NCBI RefSeq assembly: GCF_018343695.1
Contig: NZ_JAGYPJ010000001.1
Location: 372,001 to 436,000 of the forward strand
Reading direction: 5' to 3'
Length of the DNA stretch: 64,000 nt
From: Lederbergia citrisecunda
GTDB lineage: Bacteria; Bacillota; Bacilli; Bacillales; Bacillaceae_C
Part shown: positions 36,867 to 46,222 of the stretch, in pieces
How positions within the stretch are numbered: position 1 is the stretch's first letter
Layout: each line of letters begins with the position of its first letter
The notes under the pieces: generated by a model
The model's database searches: none
What the model saw: only the letters and a program-made list of their open reading frames with translations
Told to the model about the DNA's origin: nothing
Program-made: the position numbers and the translations under genes

Positions 36867-37733
36867 ATGCATAGTGTTAAAAGAGTACTAAAAAGCAATA
36901 AACATATCTATTGTTTAATAATAAAAATGGGTGAAACACAATATTTTATAAGGCGATTTTTTAAAGCATATTTTTTACCTTCTATTTCTTTTAAAATACA
37001 AAGAATCTTAAGGGTAAGTAGAATTCATCGAAATTCGCAATATGAACGATTAAAAAAACTTAAGGATAGACACAAAGGGGAACGTTGTTTTATTATTGCC
37101 ACTGGTCCGAGTCTAAAAATAGAAGATCTTGAAAAGTTAAAAAACGAAACTACTATCAGTATGAATTCAATATGTTTGGCGTTCGAAGATACTGATTGGC
37201 GTCCAACTTATTATGGTATTCAGGATGAAAATGTATATAGAAGAATGGAAAAATATATTAATAATTTGGAGTGTGAGGGTAAATTCATAAGTCAGACAAT
37301 TCTTGAACAACTAAAAAAAGAAGTTCCTGAAGATTATTATATATTTCCTCTTAATCTCTTGAATCATAAAGTTTCACGTAAATACCACACAAAATTTAGT
37401 AAAGATATTTTTGCGAATGTATATAGTGGATATACAATAACTTATTGTTTATTACAAATTGCAGTATACATGGGGTTTAAAGAAATTTATTTACTCGGTG
37501 CTGACTGCCATTATTCTAGTGATATGAAACATCACTTCAAAGATTATGATCATATAGACCCAACATTTTCATTATCAGGTGAAATGATGACCTGCGCATA
37601 CAGGGTTGCTAAGCAATATGCCGACCGCAATAATATTAGAATTTATAATGCGACAAGGGGAGGGATGTTGGAAGTATTTGAAAGGGTTGATCTTGATAAA
37701 ATATTAATGGAACCTTTTCCTTATAGTATTTAG
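36867..37733 (+). CDS. DUF115/Maf-like glycosyltransferase (second of a tandem pair)
   Basis: 288 residues, a paralog of the preceding protein: CFIIATGPSLKIEDL, the shared MNSICLAFEDTDWRPTYYGI, GYTITYCLLQIAVYMGFKEI, YLLGADCHYS and the ending YNATRGGMLEVFERV. Local differences cluster in the middle (residues about 120-160), where acceptor choice may lie. ATG 36867 has AAGGTGG eight bases upstream; a GTG at 36855 lies in that site. Two copies suggest two linkages or addition to two positions. Confidence 0.7.
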   Translation: MHSVKRVLKSNKHIYCLIIKMGETQYFIRRFFKAYFLPSISFKIQRILRVSRIHRNSQYERLKKLKDRHKGERCFIIATGPSLKIEDLEKLKNETTISMNSICLAFEDTDWRPTYYGIQDENVYRRMEKYINNLECEGKFISQTILEQLKKEVPEDYYIFPLNLLNHKVSRKYHTKFSKDIFANVYSGYTITYCLLQIAVYMGFKEIYLLGADCHYSSDMKHHFKDYDHIDPTFSLSGEMMTCAYRVAKQYADRNNIRIYNATRGGMLEVFERVDLDKILMEPFPYSI

Positions 37734-37780
37734 GATTCTAAAGAAAACAAAATAAGCTATTATAAAATGAGGTGTAATTA

Positions 37781-38938
37781 TTGGAAGTACTAATACATAA
37801 AGATATAGATTCACTAGAAAAAATAATGCCAAATTGGGATGAACTTAAGAAAGAATATCGTGAAGTTACTGTTTTTCAAGAAGTAGGTTGGCTGCAAAAT
37901 TGGTGGGAGTATGAAAGAAAACGAAATGATATTATGCCTTATATTATTGAAATAAGAGATAAAAATAAAACAATAGGAATCATACCCCTTTATACTGTTG
38001 TGGAAACTTACGCGAGGATTCCTTTTAAGATATTAAAGCCAATTGGCACAACAAATTCGGATTATTTAATTCCGATATTATCGAAGAACTACTGTTCTGA
38101 GTTATTGATGAAGAAAGTATTTAAAAAACTATATGAGGATAAGAAAAGCTGGGATTGTATAGATTGGGGATCCATACCAGAGAATTCAGCATTTGATTTA
38201 ACACTAAATAAGAAGTTGATGAAAAATCAATCATTAATGGAAAGAAAAAAGACTTTTGTTTGTCCATTATTAGAATTAGATAAAGACATTGAAACTATTA
38301 ATCTAAAAATGAGTAAGAAATTTCTAAAGGGTATTCGTTACTATGAAAGAAAACTAAATAGAGAAGGATTATTAAAATATTATAAAGTTGTGGCCGAAGA
38401 AGAGATAGAGCCTGTCATGAATAAACTTTTTGAACTGCATTGTGAAAGATGGAATGAAACTAAAACCCCTAGTTTCTTTAGGAAAGAGGAGGAGAGAGAA
38501 TTTGCACTAAATGCTGCAATAAATTTATTTAAAAAGAATCTATTACATTTATCATATTTAAGCCATAATGATGAAATTGCCGCCGTGGAGTTTGGAATGA
38601 CAGATGGTACGAGGAGATATCTTTACCTAGGCACATACAATCTTAAATTTAGAAAATATCCGATAGCCCATATTTTATTATATGAAATTATTTTAGAGGC
38701 TTGTGAAAAAGAATATCAGTTTTTAGATTTTTTGAGAGGAGATGAAAGTTATAAAAAGAGAACGGGAGCTCTAGAAAAGTACATAGTAGAATATTTAGTC
38801 TTTAACCGTTCATTTCGTTCGTTATTTTATTTTGGAATTAATAAGATTAATAAAATTAAACACTTTAAATTAATTATGGAGAAGGTAAGTTATTATTCGA
38901 ATAATTATCGAATACCGAAGAAAAGATTAATAAGTTAA
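37781..38938 (+). CDS. GNAT-fold acyltransferase of the CelD/BcsL group
   Basis: 385 residues, a two-domain acetyltransferase-like protein of the type found in cellulose and EPS loci (Acetyltransf_6/FemAB-like). Segments: TVFQEVGWLQNWWEYERKRN near the N-terminus, then SKKFLKGIRYYERKL, LHCERWNETKTPSFF, AAVEFGMTDGTRRYLYLGTY and DFLRGDESYKKRTGA near the C-terminus. No membrane helix. TTG start with GAGGTG upstream. Probably adds an acyl group to a sugar; the donor is unknown. Confidence 0.75.
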   Translation: MEVLIHKDIDSLEKIMPNWDELKKEYREVTVFQEVGWLQNWWEYERKRNDIMPYIIEIRDKNKTIGIIPLYTVVETYARIPFKILKPIGTTNSDYLIPILSKNYCSELLMKKVFKKLYEDKKSWDCIDWGSIPENSAFDLTLNKKLMKNQSLMERKKTFVCPLLELDKDIETINLKMSKKFLKGIRYYERKLNREGLLKYYKVVAEEEIEPVMNKLFELHCERWNETKTPSFFRKEEEREFALNAAINLFKKNLLHLSYLSHNDEIAAVEFGMTDGTRRYLYLGTYNLKFRKYPIAHILLYEIILEACEKEYQFLDFLRGDESYKKRTGALEKYIVEYLVFNRSFRSLFYFGINKINKIKHFKLIMEKVSYYSNNYRIPKKRLIS

Positions 38939-38981
38939 AGATAAATTAGGTGCAGATGATAATATTTATTTCAATCCTTTC

Positions 38982-38993
38982 GTTCTTTATAAT
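38982..38993 (+). promoter_or_regulatory. Possible weak internal promoter with a SinR half-site
   Basis: GTTCTTT (38982-38988) runs into TATAAT (38988-38993), 24 bases before the cytidylyltransferase start. No good -35 element is visible, so this may be chance. Confidence 0.25.
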
Positions 38994-39017
38994 GTATTTT
39001 TTAAAGGAGATTCGAAT

Positions 39018-39686
39018 ATGAAAAAAAAAGTAGTGGCCTTTGTCCCAATAAAATTAAAAAGTCAAAGATTGCCAAAGAAGAATATCCTCCCCTTAGGAAA
39101 CCATTCATTATGCTGGTATGTATTTGATACTTTATTAAAAATAAAAAAAATTGATGAAGTCTATGTTTATTGTAGTGATGAAAAAGTTATGACTTACTTG
39201 CCGCCAAAAGTAAAACTCGTAAAGCGGGATCCATATTTTGATGGGGATCTAGTAAAAGGAAATGAAATATACGAATCTTTTATTGAAAAAATAGACAGCG
39301 ATATTTATATATTGGCACATACAACGTCACCGTTTATCTCTCAAGATTCAGTTTCAAATGCATTAGATAATGTTTTAAATGGAAGTTACGATTCAGCCCT
39401 TAGTGTTCAAAAAAAGCAGACCTTCGTATGGTATCAAGGTCAAACGTTAAATTTTGAAATGAATGATATTCCAAGAACACAGGATATTGAGCCTATTTAT
39501 ATTGAAACTAGCGGGTTTTATATTTTTCAGAAACACCATTTTACTGAAAATAGAAGAAGAATAGGCTTCAATCCATATTTTCAGGAACTTGATGATATTG
39601 AAGCGATTGATATTGATAAAAAAGATGATTATGAATTTGCATTGAAAATTATGGAAGTCAACAACCAGTTATCTATTAAAATCTAA
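39018..39686 (+). CDS. CMP-sugar synthetase (NeuA/KdsB-like cytidylyltransferase)
   Basis: 222 residues. It activates an acidic keto sugar with CTP. N-terminal nucleotide site VPIKLKSQRLPKKNILPLG corresponds to the IPARxxSxRxPxKN motif; later HTTSPFI and IPRTQDIEPIYIETSGFYIF follow the acylneuraminate cytidylyltransferase pattern more than classical KdsB. It is the first of four consecutive genes whose other members (kdsA, kdsD, kdsC) build Kdo, so CMP-Kdo or a close relative is the expected product. RBS AAAGGAG. No symbol is given because NeuA-type and KdsB-type cannot be separated with certainty. Confidence 0.82.
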   Translation: MKKKVVAFVPIKLKSQRLPKKNILPLGNHSLCWYVFDTLLKIKKIDEVYVYCSDEKVMTYLPPKVKLVKRDPYFDGDLVKGNEIYESFIEKIDSDIYILAHTTSPFISQDSVSNALDNVLNGSYDSALSVQKKQTFVWYQGQTLNFEMNDIPRTQDIEPIYIETSGFYIFQKHHFTENRRRIGFNPYFQELDDIEAIDIDKKDDYEFALKIMEVNNQLSIKI

Positions 39687-39709
39687 TTTTATTTATGGGG
39701 ATGAACAAT

Positions 39710-40537
39710 ATGCTTCAAGAAATTAAAATACGGGAAAATATTATTTTAGGTGGTGATAAGCCATTTGTGTTAATAGCGGGTCCGTGTATGATCGAAAATG
39801 AAGTTCTTGTCATGGAAACAGCTGCCATGCTAAAAGAAATTACACACAAGCTTAAAATTCCTTTTGTTTTTAAAGCGTCTTTTGATAAAGCAAATCGTTC
39901 TTCAATATATTCTGAGAGAGGACCAGGGATTCAAAGAGGAATAGAGATATTGGATAAAGTAAAAAGCCAATTTAATATACCCGTAACGACTGATATTCAT
40001 GAACCTAGTCAAGCGGAATTTATAGCCGGAGTTGTAGATATTATACAGATTCCGGCTTTTTTATGTAGACAAACAGATCTTTTGGTTGCCGCTTCAAATA
40101 CAAACAAAATAATTAATGTTAAAAAAGGTCAATTTTTAGCTCCATGGGATATGAAAAATGTAGTTGAAAAAATAAGAGAATGTGGCAATGGTCAAATTTT
40201 ATTGACTGAAAGAGGGACAACATTTGGGTATAACAATTTAGTAGTTGATATGCGGTCTCTTATTCAAATGAGAGAATTCAATGTCCCTATCGTTTTTGAT
40301 GCAACACATAGTGTTCAAATACCAGGTGGTCTTGGAACCAGTACGGGTGGTAAACGAGAGTTTGTTCCTTTTCTTTCAAGGGCAGCTGCATCAGTTGGAA
40401 TCGATGCCTTATTTTTAGAGGTACATCCAAATCCTGATAAGGCATTATCAGACGGGCCGAATATGATTAAGCTTTCTGAACTCGAAGAATTATTGAAGCC
40501 TATTATTGAAATAGATGCATTAATAAAAGGAATGTAA
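39710..40537 (+). CDS. kdsA: 3-deoxy-8-phosphooctulonate synthase (metal-dependent type)
   Basis: Condenses phosphoenolpyruvate with arabinose-5-phosphate to Kdo-8-phosphate; 275 residues. Diagnostic segments: KASFDKANRSSIYSERGPG, DIIQIPAFLCRQTDLLVAAS, NVKKGQFLAPWDMKNVVEK and ERGTTFGYNNLVVDMRSL. The Cys in AGPCMIEN together with His in DATHSVQIPGG, Glu in LFLEVHP and Asp in DKALSDGPN are the ligands of metal-dependent KdsA enzymes. The KANRSS wording separates it from DAHP synthases. ATG 39710 preferred, GGGG nine bases upstream; earlier ATGs at 39695 and 39701 lack a site. Kdo is normally a Gram-negative sugar. Confidence 0.93.
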   Translation: MLQEIKIRENIILGGDKPFVLIAGPCMIENEVLVMETAAMLKEITHKLKIPFVFKASFDKANRSSIYSERGPGIQRGIEILDKVKSQFNIPVTTDIHEPSQAEFIAGVVDIIQIPAFLCRQTDLLVAASNTNKIINVKKGQFLAPWDMKNVVEKIRECGNGQILLTERGTTFGYNNLVVDMRSLIQMREFNVPIVFDATHSVQIPGGLGTSTGGKREFVPFLSRAAASVGIDALFLEVHPNPDKALSDGPNMIKLSELEELLKPIIEIDALIKGM

Positions 40538-40552
40538 AGTGAGGGATTAAAA

Positions 40553-41533
40553 GTGGCATATATTGCTACAGAAAAAGACCATCTAACTACTATTAAAGAA
40601 GTTTTGACCATGGAATCTCAAGCAATCATAAACCTAGTAGAATTTGTTAATCAAAACATAGAAAATGTGGTTGATATGATTTTAGAATGTAACGGAAGAG
40701 TCGTTGTGACTGGGGTGGGTAAATCCGGAATTATTGCCAGAAAAATAACTGCCACTATGGCAAGCACAGGAACCCCATCTTTATTCTTGCATCCATCTGA
40801 AGGTCTTCATGGGGATTTGGGAATGGTGACAAATTCTGATATAGTAATTGCTTTATCTAAAAGTGGAGAAACGGAAGAAATAATAAATATTATTCCTTCA
40901 ATTAAACGTATTGGTGCAAAACTAATTGCCTTTGTTAGCAATGCATCTTCCACTTTGGCAATAAAGGCCGATGAAATTCTGTGCATCGGTGATGTAAAGG
41001 AAGCATGTCCTCTTGGTTTAGCTCCGACCACAAGCACAACTTTAATGCTTACTTTAGGGGATGCCATTGCTATCGCTTTATTGAAAGCTCGCAATTTTTC
41101 ATCTGAAGACTTTGCAATATACCATCCAGGAGGAACTTTAGGAAAAAAATTATTACTAACAGTCAACAATATTATTGAAATTACAAAAAAGAATCCCATT
41201 TTATTGCACAAAAAATCTATTAAAGAAGCCATATTTAGTATGACTGAATCAGGGTTGGGTGCAATAAGCATCGTTGATGAAAATGGAAGATTAATTGGCA
41301 TCATTACAGATGGAGATATTCGTAGAGCATTAGGAAAACAACAAAATTTTTTAGATATTTCAGTTACTAAATTATTTAATAAAAATCCAATTACAGTTAA
41401 AAAGGAGGTCCTTGCAGTTGAAGCATTAAATATAATGAAGACAAAAAAAATTGATGTACTTCCTGTTGTAAATGACATAAATGAACCTATTTCAATGATT
41501 CATCTACATGATATAACGAGGTTGGGTTTTTAA
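40553..41533 (+). CDS. kdsD: Arabinose-5-phosphate isomerase
   Basis: Converts ribulose-5-phosphate to arabinose-5-phosphate, the KdsA substrate; 326 residues. SIS domain with TGVGKSGIIARKITATMAST, HPSEGLHGDLGMVTNSDI and ALSKSGETEEII; YHPGGTLGKKLLLTV closes the domain. Two CBS domains follow (from about residue 205), ending HLHDITRL. The SIS-CBS-CBS plan is that of KdsD/KpsF/GutQ; the neighbours decide for KdsD. GTG start with GAGGGA upstream, 15 bases after kdsA. Confidence 0.9.
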   Translation: MAYIATEKDHLTTIKEVLTMESQAIINLVEFVNQNIENVVDMILECNGRVVVTGVGKSGIIARKITATMASTGTPSLFLHPSEGLHGDLGMVTNSDIVIALSKSGETEEIINIIPSIKRIGAKLIAFVSNASSTLAIKADEILCIGDVKEACPLGLAPTTSTTLMLTLGDAIAIALLKARNFSSEDFAIYHPGGTLGKKLLLTVNNIIEITKKNPILLHKKSIKEAIFSMTESGLGAISIVDENGRLIGIITDGDIRRALGKQQNFLDISVTKLFNKNPITVKKEVLAVEALNIMKTKKIDVLPVVNDINEPISMIHLHDITRLGF

Positions 41534-42055
41534 ATGGATATTAAATTAATTGCACTAGATGTTGACGGGGTATTAACGGATGGGAAATTATTAATTGGAT
41601 CTAACGGTGTGGAGTATAAAAGTTTCAATGTAAAAGATGGAATGGGTATTAGTTTAGCACGCTTTTCCGGAATAAAGATTGCCATTATAACTGGTAGGAA
41701 ATCAGAATCTGTCAACATTCGATCAAAAGAATTGAATGTTGATTTTTTATATGAAGCGATAAAAAACAAGAAAGAAGTGTTAATGAAGCTAGTGTCATTA
41801 CTTAATATCAATATGAAAAATGTATTTTTCATGGGTGACGATATTAATGATTTATCAGTTATTCAATCAGTTGGTTTTTCCGCCGCACCAAAAGATGCGG
41901 TTGAATTAGTAAAGAACTCAGTTAGTTTTGTAAGTAAATACAAAAGCGGTGAAGGTGCGGTTCGTGAAGCGATTGATTATGTTTTATACAACCAGCATAA
42001 TTATGAGCTCTTGATCAAGCAATATCTTCAAGAAGAAGCAATGTTAACACAATAA
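41534..42055 (+). CDS. kdsC: Kdo-8-phosphate phosphatase
   Basis: HAD-superfamily phosphatase of the C0 type without cap, 173 residues as usual for KdsC. Catalytic loop LDVDGVLTDGKL at the N-terminus, second motif IITGRKS, and metal-binding MGDDINDLSVIQSVGFSAAP. It releases Kdo from Kdo-8-phosphate. The ATG directly follows the kdsD stop, so translation is coupled. Confidence 0.9.
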   Translation: MDIKLIALDVDGVLTDGKLLIGSNGVEYKSFNVKDGMGISLARFSGIKIAIITGRKSESVNIRSKELNVDFLYEAIKNKKEVLMKLVSLLNINMKNVFFMGDDINDLSVIQSVGFSAAPKDAVELVKNSVSFVSKYKSGEGAVREAIDYVLYNQHNYELLIKQYLQEEAMLTQ

Positions 42056-42100
42056 GATGATAAATGACATATTAAATATGGGCAAATACCTTTATGGGGG

Positions 42101-43215
42101 ATGACTTTGGAAAGAATATATTCAGTAGATTTTTTGAAAGGAATTGCTATTGTTATTGTCGTTTTTTTTCATACGATGTCTCACAAAGCAGAATTACATG
42201 GCGAATTTGGAAGTCTATTGTTATATGCATTCCCAAGGTTTGTTATTCCATTTTTCTTCATAGCTTCCGGATATTTTTTTGGAATGAAATTAAAAAGAGT
42301 GTATTTCAGTCCGCTTATTTTAAAAGCTATATAGTTAAATTAGTTAATGTTTTGATAATATGTCAGGTGTTTTACTTTCTTTTTGATTTTGTTATGAGGG
42401 TTAGTTATGCCATGTATAAGGGATTTGAGGTTAAGGGTTTTATAGAAGATTTTATTAATTCAAATATAAAAATAAGTGTATTGTATTATGGTACAGCAAG
42501 CGCCTCTTATCATTTATGGTTTTTAACAGCATTGATTTGGTCTATATTTATATTATTTATTTTTATTAAAATAAATAAGCTCAAATATTTACTGTTTTCA
42601 AGTTTTATTTTGAATGTTATTGGGTTATTTGGCCAAACTTATTCCGGAATATTTCATCTATCCATTAATACAATTGATGCGCTATTTTTTGGTCTATTTT
42701 ATACAACAACCGGATGTTTTATTGCATATCACATAGACTTTTTTAAAAGGTTTTTCATTAAGGGAAATATGCTATTTATTGCTGGTTTATTCCTTGTATC
42801 GACTTTAATGCAAATGCTAGAAAGCTATATTACCGTAATATGGTGGAACGGAACAAAAGGAGGAATAGCTTATTACCTATCACCTATTCCTCAAACCTTT
42901 ACTTTATTCATTTTAATCATAAAAAATAAAGAATTTGGAAAAAACACTATTTTTTCTTTATTAGGCAAAAATTCATTAGGTATTTATTTAGTACACTTGA
43001 TATTTATCAACATTGCATATTATGGAATACATTTTTTAAATGTCACTGATTTTAGAAAGCATTTTATTTTCAACTTACTACTAGCTGTTATAATTCTATT
43101 GATTTCCCTCCAAGTCACCATTTTTTTGCAAGCATTCGTTTCCAAAATCATTAAACGCTTCAAAAGACTTTTTTCAGGAAAAGGTTTTTTTCCATCGCAT
43201 AAGAGCTTAGTCTAA
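42101..43215 (+). pseudogene. Acyltransferase 3 family membrane protein, broken by a one-base frameshift
   Basis: Would be an O-acyltransferase (OafA type) with about ten membrane helices, about 371 residues when repaired. The N-terminal part reads LERIYSVDFLKGIAIVIVVF in one frame, with the catalytic His in VFFHTMSH, up to FFGMKLKR near 42300. From there the protein continues in the next frame (KSVFQSAYFKSYIVKLVNVL) to the stop at 43215, with GKNSLGIYLVHLIF near the end. Adding one A to the five-A run at about 42289-42293 restores the frame. Start may be ATG 42101 or TTG 42107 (GGGGGA upstream favours the TTG). It could be a true mutation, a phase switch or a sequence error. Confidence 0.78.
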
Positions 43216-43291
43216 AACATATAGTTATTGTCAATAATTATATTTTAAATAAAAAATAATCATATAAAATCCACAAAAAAGGGAATGAAAT

Positions 43292-45478
43292 TTGGTGAAA
43301 AGATGGAGCATAATCCTTGTAACTATCGTTTTTATATACATAACATTTCTAGTTAATAATCGGAATGCAATAGATAATAGCGAAAATAAAACTTCAAGTT
43401 CTTTGACGCCTCAAGATATAATTGATCCAGAAAATGAAGTAATTGAAGTTTCTACAATTTCCAAAGATGTAAATGTCTATCAACTTAATCTTCGAAAATG
43501 GGGGATTTTCAACGACGGAACCCATCCTGAGGAAACAACAAAAGGATTTAATGAAGCATTAAGGTGGGCACAAAGAGAAGGGTACAAGACGTTTTATGTT
43601 CCCCCTGGTACCTATTTAATATCAAAAGGAAAAGAGGATAATGACCCAGAAGCAAGAATAAATTTAGTTTCTAATATGACATTTCTCTTAGATGATAAAA
43701 CGGTTATCCAAAAAGAAACGAATGGATTTGAAATTTATTCTACGTTATTCCTAGATTCAGATATAGAAAATGTTACGATAAAAGGCGGTATTATTCGCGG
43801 TGATCGAGACACTCATGATTATTCCCAAAAAGGCGAATATACAAGTGGAACACATGAATGGGGTAACGGGATTGATACAGCGGGAGCACAAAATATTGTT
43901 ATCGATGGAGTGAAAATTGAAAGATTTACAGGCGATGGAATAGAAATTGGTGGAGCGACAATATACGGTGATTATATAACAGATGATGATGTTGAAATGG
44001 GTGGAATAGACGACAATGGTAATTTAATATTGAAGAAGGGGAAAATAAGAACTAAAAATTATGAGGTTTCAAATTTCCGTCATCCTGTCTATAAAAATCC
44101 TCATTACCGTAATATAATGATGTGGATTCCTGAAGGTGTCGAGGGGAATTATGATATTTTCTTTTATCGTAAAGACGATAGTTTTATAAGTGTTGACCGA
44201 GATATGCGCTTTAATTCAACATGGGGATATTCTGAAATACCTGATGATGCAGACTATTTCAAAGTAGTATTTAATAGTGATACCACTAATGATATTAAAG
44301 TTAATCGAATGACAGTTGCCATTACTAAAAATATCACAATTAAAAATTGTGATATTGGTTTTAATAGAAGGCAAGGAATCACAGTCGGAGCTTCTGATGG
44401 TGTTGAGATTACCAATAATAAAATTCACAATACGAATGGCACTGCTCCAGAAAGCGGAATAGATATTGAACCTGGTTTTTTCCCAGCTATTAACACAATT
44501 ATAAGAAATAACCAATTTGTGAAAAATCAAATTCAAATGGTTTTTGCATATGGAGGAAATGCCATAGTAGAAGATAATTATTTTGGTCCAAATGTAGAAA
44601 GAGGAGGAGGATTCACGATTAATCCGGCATATTATGGTGCCTCTGTAAAAAATAATAAATTTGAACAATCAAGTTTTACCACATGGGGTCATACTGAATT
44701 TCGTAATAATGAATTAATCTCTAGTTCAGCCTTTTTTGATGGAGGCAATAATGTGATTGTAGAAGAAATAGTAGGAATTGACTCAAATATCGAGTTCAAT
44801 CAAACAGAAAAAGATGGAATAAAAGTTGCGAATATTTTACTTACATCTTCAAGAAAAGATTCTTCTACTGGTGGACTTTTTGTTTATGGTAAGCCCATAC
44901 ATATGAAAAATATTACTTTGGAAGGTAATAACGAATTTAGTGGTGAAGGGAATAGCAAAAGTGTCTATGATGATTTTTCATTTAATGATTCTCCGGATAT
45001 GAATTTAGCTTTTGGGATATATAATAATTGTTCCATGAAAAATACAGCAATGGAACTTAATAATAAGGGAAAAATCATAATGGATAAATGTCAATTCAAA
45101 AATACAATGTTTTATACTTACAATACAGAATCCGAGGCAACTTTTCAAAATTCCAACTTTGAAAGTGAAGGTATAAGTATACTGGCACTTGAAGCAAAGA
45201 ATATAAATGTATTAAATAATACGTTTAATGTGGTTGAATCCGTGGAAATAGAGCCTATTATACAAATAGGCAGGGATGCATCAGAATCAAACCCGACAAA
45301 AATATTTGATACCACAATAAAAGGGAATACATTCATTTCTAAATCGCCAATTATTGGTATCGATACAAAAAATGGCGGCGTCGGGGCACCACCATACATA
45401 ATAGAGAACAATACATTATTAAACGCAAAACTCAATTTAAAAAATAATGATATTAACAAAAATAATAAATTGAAATAA
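43292..45478 (+). CDS. Secreted or anchored right-handed beta-helix protein (pectate-lyase-3-like)
   Basis: 728 residues. An N-terminal hydrophobic helix (about 6-22) is a signal or anchor. The segment LRKWGIFNDGTHPEETTKGF followed by FYVPPGTYLIS is the usual start of pectate-lyase-3-type parallel beta-helix domains; many short Asn-rich coils follow (ITNNKIHN, IIRNNQF, IVEDNYF, VKNNKF). Such proteins cleave or modify polysaccharides, and EPS loci often include a depolymerase, so it may trim the polymer or release chains. No catalytic residues can be assigned. It is the last gene of the cluster. Confidence 0.75.
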   Translation: MVKRWSIILVTIVFIYITFLVNNRNAIDNSENKTSSSLTPQDIIDPENEVIEVSTISKDVNVYQLNLRKWGIFNDGTHPEETTKGFNEALRWAQREGYKTFYVPPGTYLISKGKEDNDPEARINLVSNMTFLLDDKTVIQKETNGFEIYSTLFLDSDIENVTIKGGIIRGDRDTHDYSQKGEYTSGTHEWGNGIDTAGAQNIVIDGVKIERFTGDGIEIGGATIYGDYITDDDVEMGGIDDNGNLILKKGKIRTKNYEVSNFRHPVYKNPHYRNIMMWIPEGVEGNYDIFFYRKDDSFISVDRDMRFNSTWGYSEIPDDADYFKVVFNSDTTNDIKVNRMTVAITKNITIKNCDIGFNRRQGITVGASDGVEITNNKIHNTNGTAPESGIDIEPGFFPAINTIIRNNQFVKNQIQMVFAYGGNAIVEDNYFGPNVERGGGFTINPAYYGASVKNNKFEQSSFTTWGHTEFRNNELISSSAFFDGGNNVIVEEIVGIDSNIEFNQTEKDGIKVANILLTSSRKDSSTGGLFVYGKPIHMKNITLEGNNEFSGEGNSKSVYDDFSFNDSPDMNLAFGIYNNCSMKNTAMELNNKGKIIMDKCQFKNTMFYTYNTESEATFQNSNFESEGISILALEAKNINVLNNTFNVVESVEIEPIIQIGRDASESNPTKIFDTTIKGNTFISKSPIIGIDTKNGGVGAPPYIIENNTLLNAKLNLKNNDINKNNKLK

Positions 45479-45505
45479 CGCAAGATTTAGAAAAGAGGTC
45501 ATACC

Positions 45506-46222
45506 ATGAAACTAGCCTTCCTATCCGATATCCATGGAAACGCCATCGCACTAGATGCAGTTCTTCAGGATATCAAAGAAAAAAACGTAGACAAAATTTA
45601 TGTTCTCGGAGATATTTGCTACCGTGGCCCTGAACCGCAGCGTTCCTTAGAATTGGTTCAATCATTAAATTGCGATGTCATCAAAGGAAACGCAGACGAA
45701 TGGGTTGTCCGTGGTGTCCATAAAGGTGAAGTTCCAGACCAGGCTTTGGAAATGATGAATCGAGAGAGGGATTGGATTTATTCCCATTTGAACCAAGAAA
45801 GCGTAGCTTACTTGGAGCAACTGCCATCTGAATTAACAATTGAAGCAGAAGGTATGAAAATCCATGCTTTTCACGCTACTCCCAATAGTTTATTTGATAT
45901 CGTATCACCATCCGAAAGTGACGAGGGAATAAGTGATAAATTGATGGCAAATGAAGCGAACCTGTATATATATGCCCATATTCACAAGCCATATATTCGG
46001 TATATTAACGGTAAGTGTGTAATTAACATAGGAAGTGTTGGACTTCCGTTTGATGGAATGAAAAAATCATCCTACGCACTTGTAGATATTCAGGATAATG
46101 GTTTTCAAGCTGCTATCGTTAGAGTTCCATTTGATACGAATAAAGTTATTCAGCAGTATCAAGATGTTAACTATCCTAATGCAGAAACAATGAGCAGAAT
46201 TTTGGAAAACGCAAGTATTTAA
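45506..46222 (+). CDS. Metallophosphoesterase (calcineurin-like, YfcE/MJ0936-type)
   Basis: Soluble two-metal phosphoesterase, 238 residues. Metal motifs: SDIHGNAIALD (D-x-H) at the N-terminus, VLGDICYRGP (GD), KGNADEW (GNxD/E), then FHATP and YAHIHKPYI (H-x-H). INIGSVGLPFDG fits the family end. RBS AGAGGTC. It shows more balanced base use than the EPS genes and probably marks the end of the cluster. Substrate unknown. Confidence 0.85.
   Translation: MKLAFLSDIHGNAIALDAVLQDIKEKNVDKIYVLGDICYRGPEPQRSLELVQSLNCDVIKGNADEWVVRGVHKGEVPDQALEMMNRERDWIYSHLNQESVAYLEQLPSELTIEAEGMKIHAFHATPNSLFDIVSPSESDEGISDKLMANEANLYIYAHIHKPYIRYINGKCVINIGSVGLPFDGMKKSSYALVDIQDNGFQAAIVRVPFDTNKVIQQYQDVNYPNAETMSRILENASI

Noticed and set aside
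39710-40537. DAHP synthase as an alternative for KdsA
   Set aside because: The KANRSS and AFLCRQTDLL wording is of KdsA; DAHP synthases of the AroA type have a KPRTSP element here, which is absent.
40807-41478. 223-codon minus-strand frame opposite kdsD
   Set aside because: It is the mirror of a well-supported gene, without family motifs or a ribosome binding site.
42094-42290. Alternative N-terminus of the acyltransferase frame
   Set aside because: The reading frame before the frameshift gives a Phe/Cys/Tyr-rich nonsense peptide, while the other frame gives the true LERIYSVDFLKG start.
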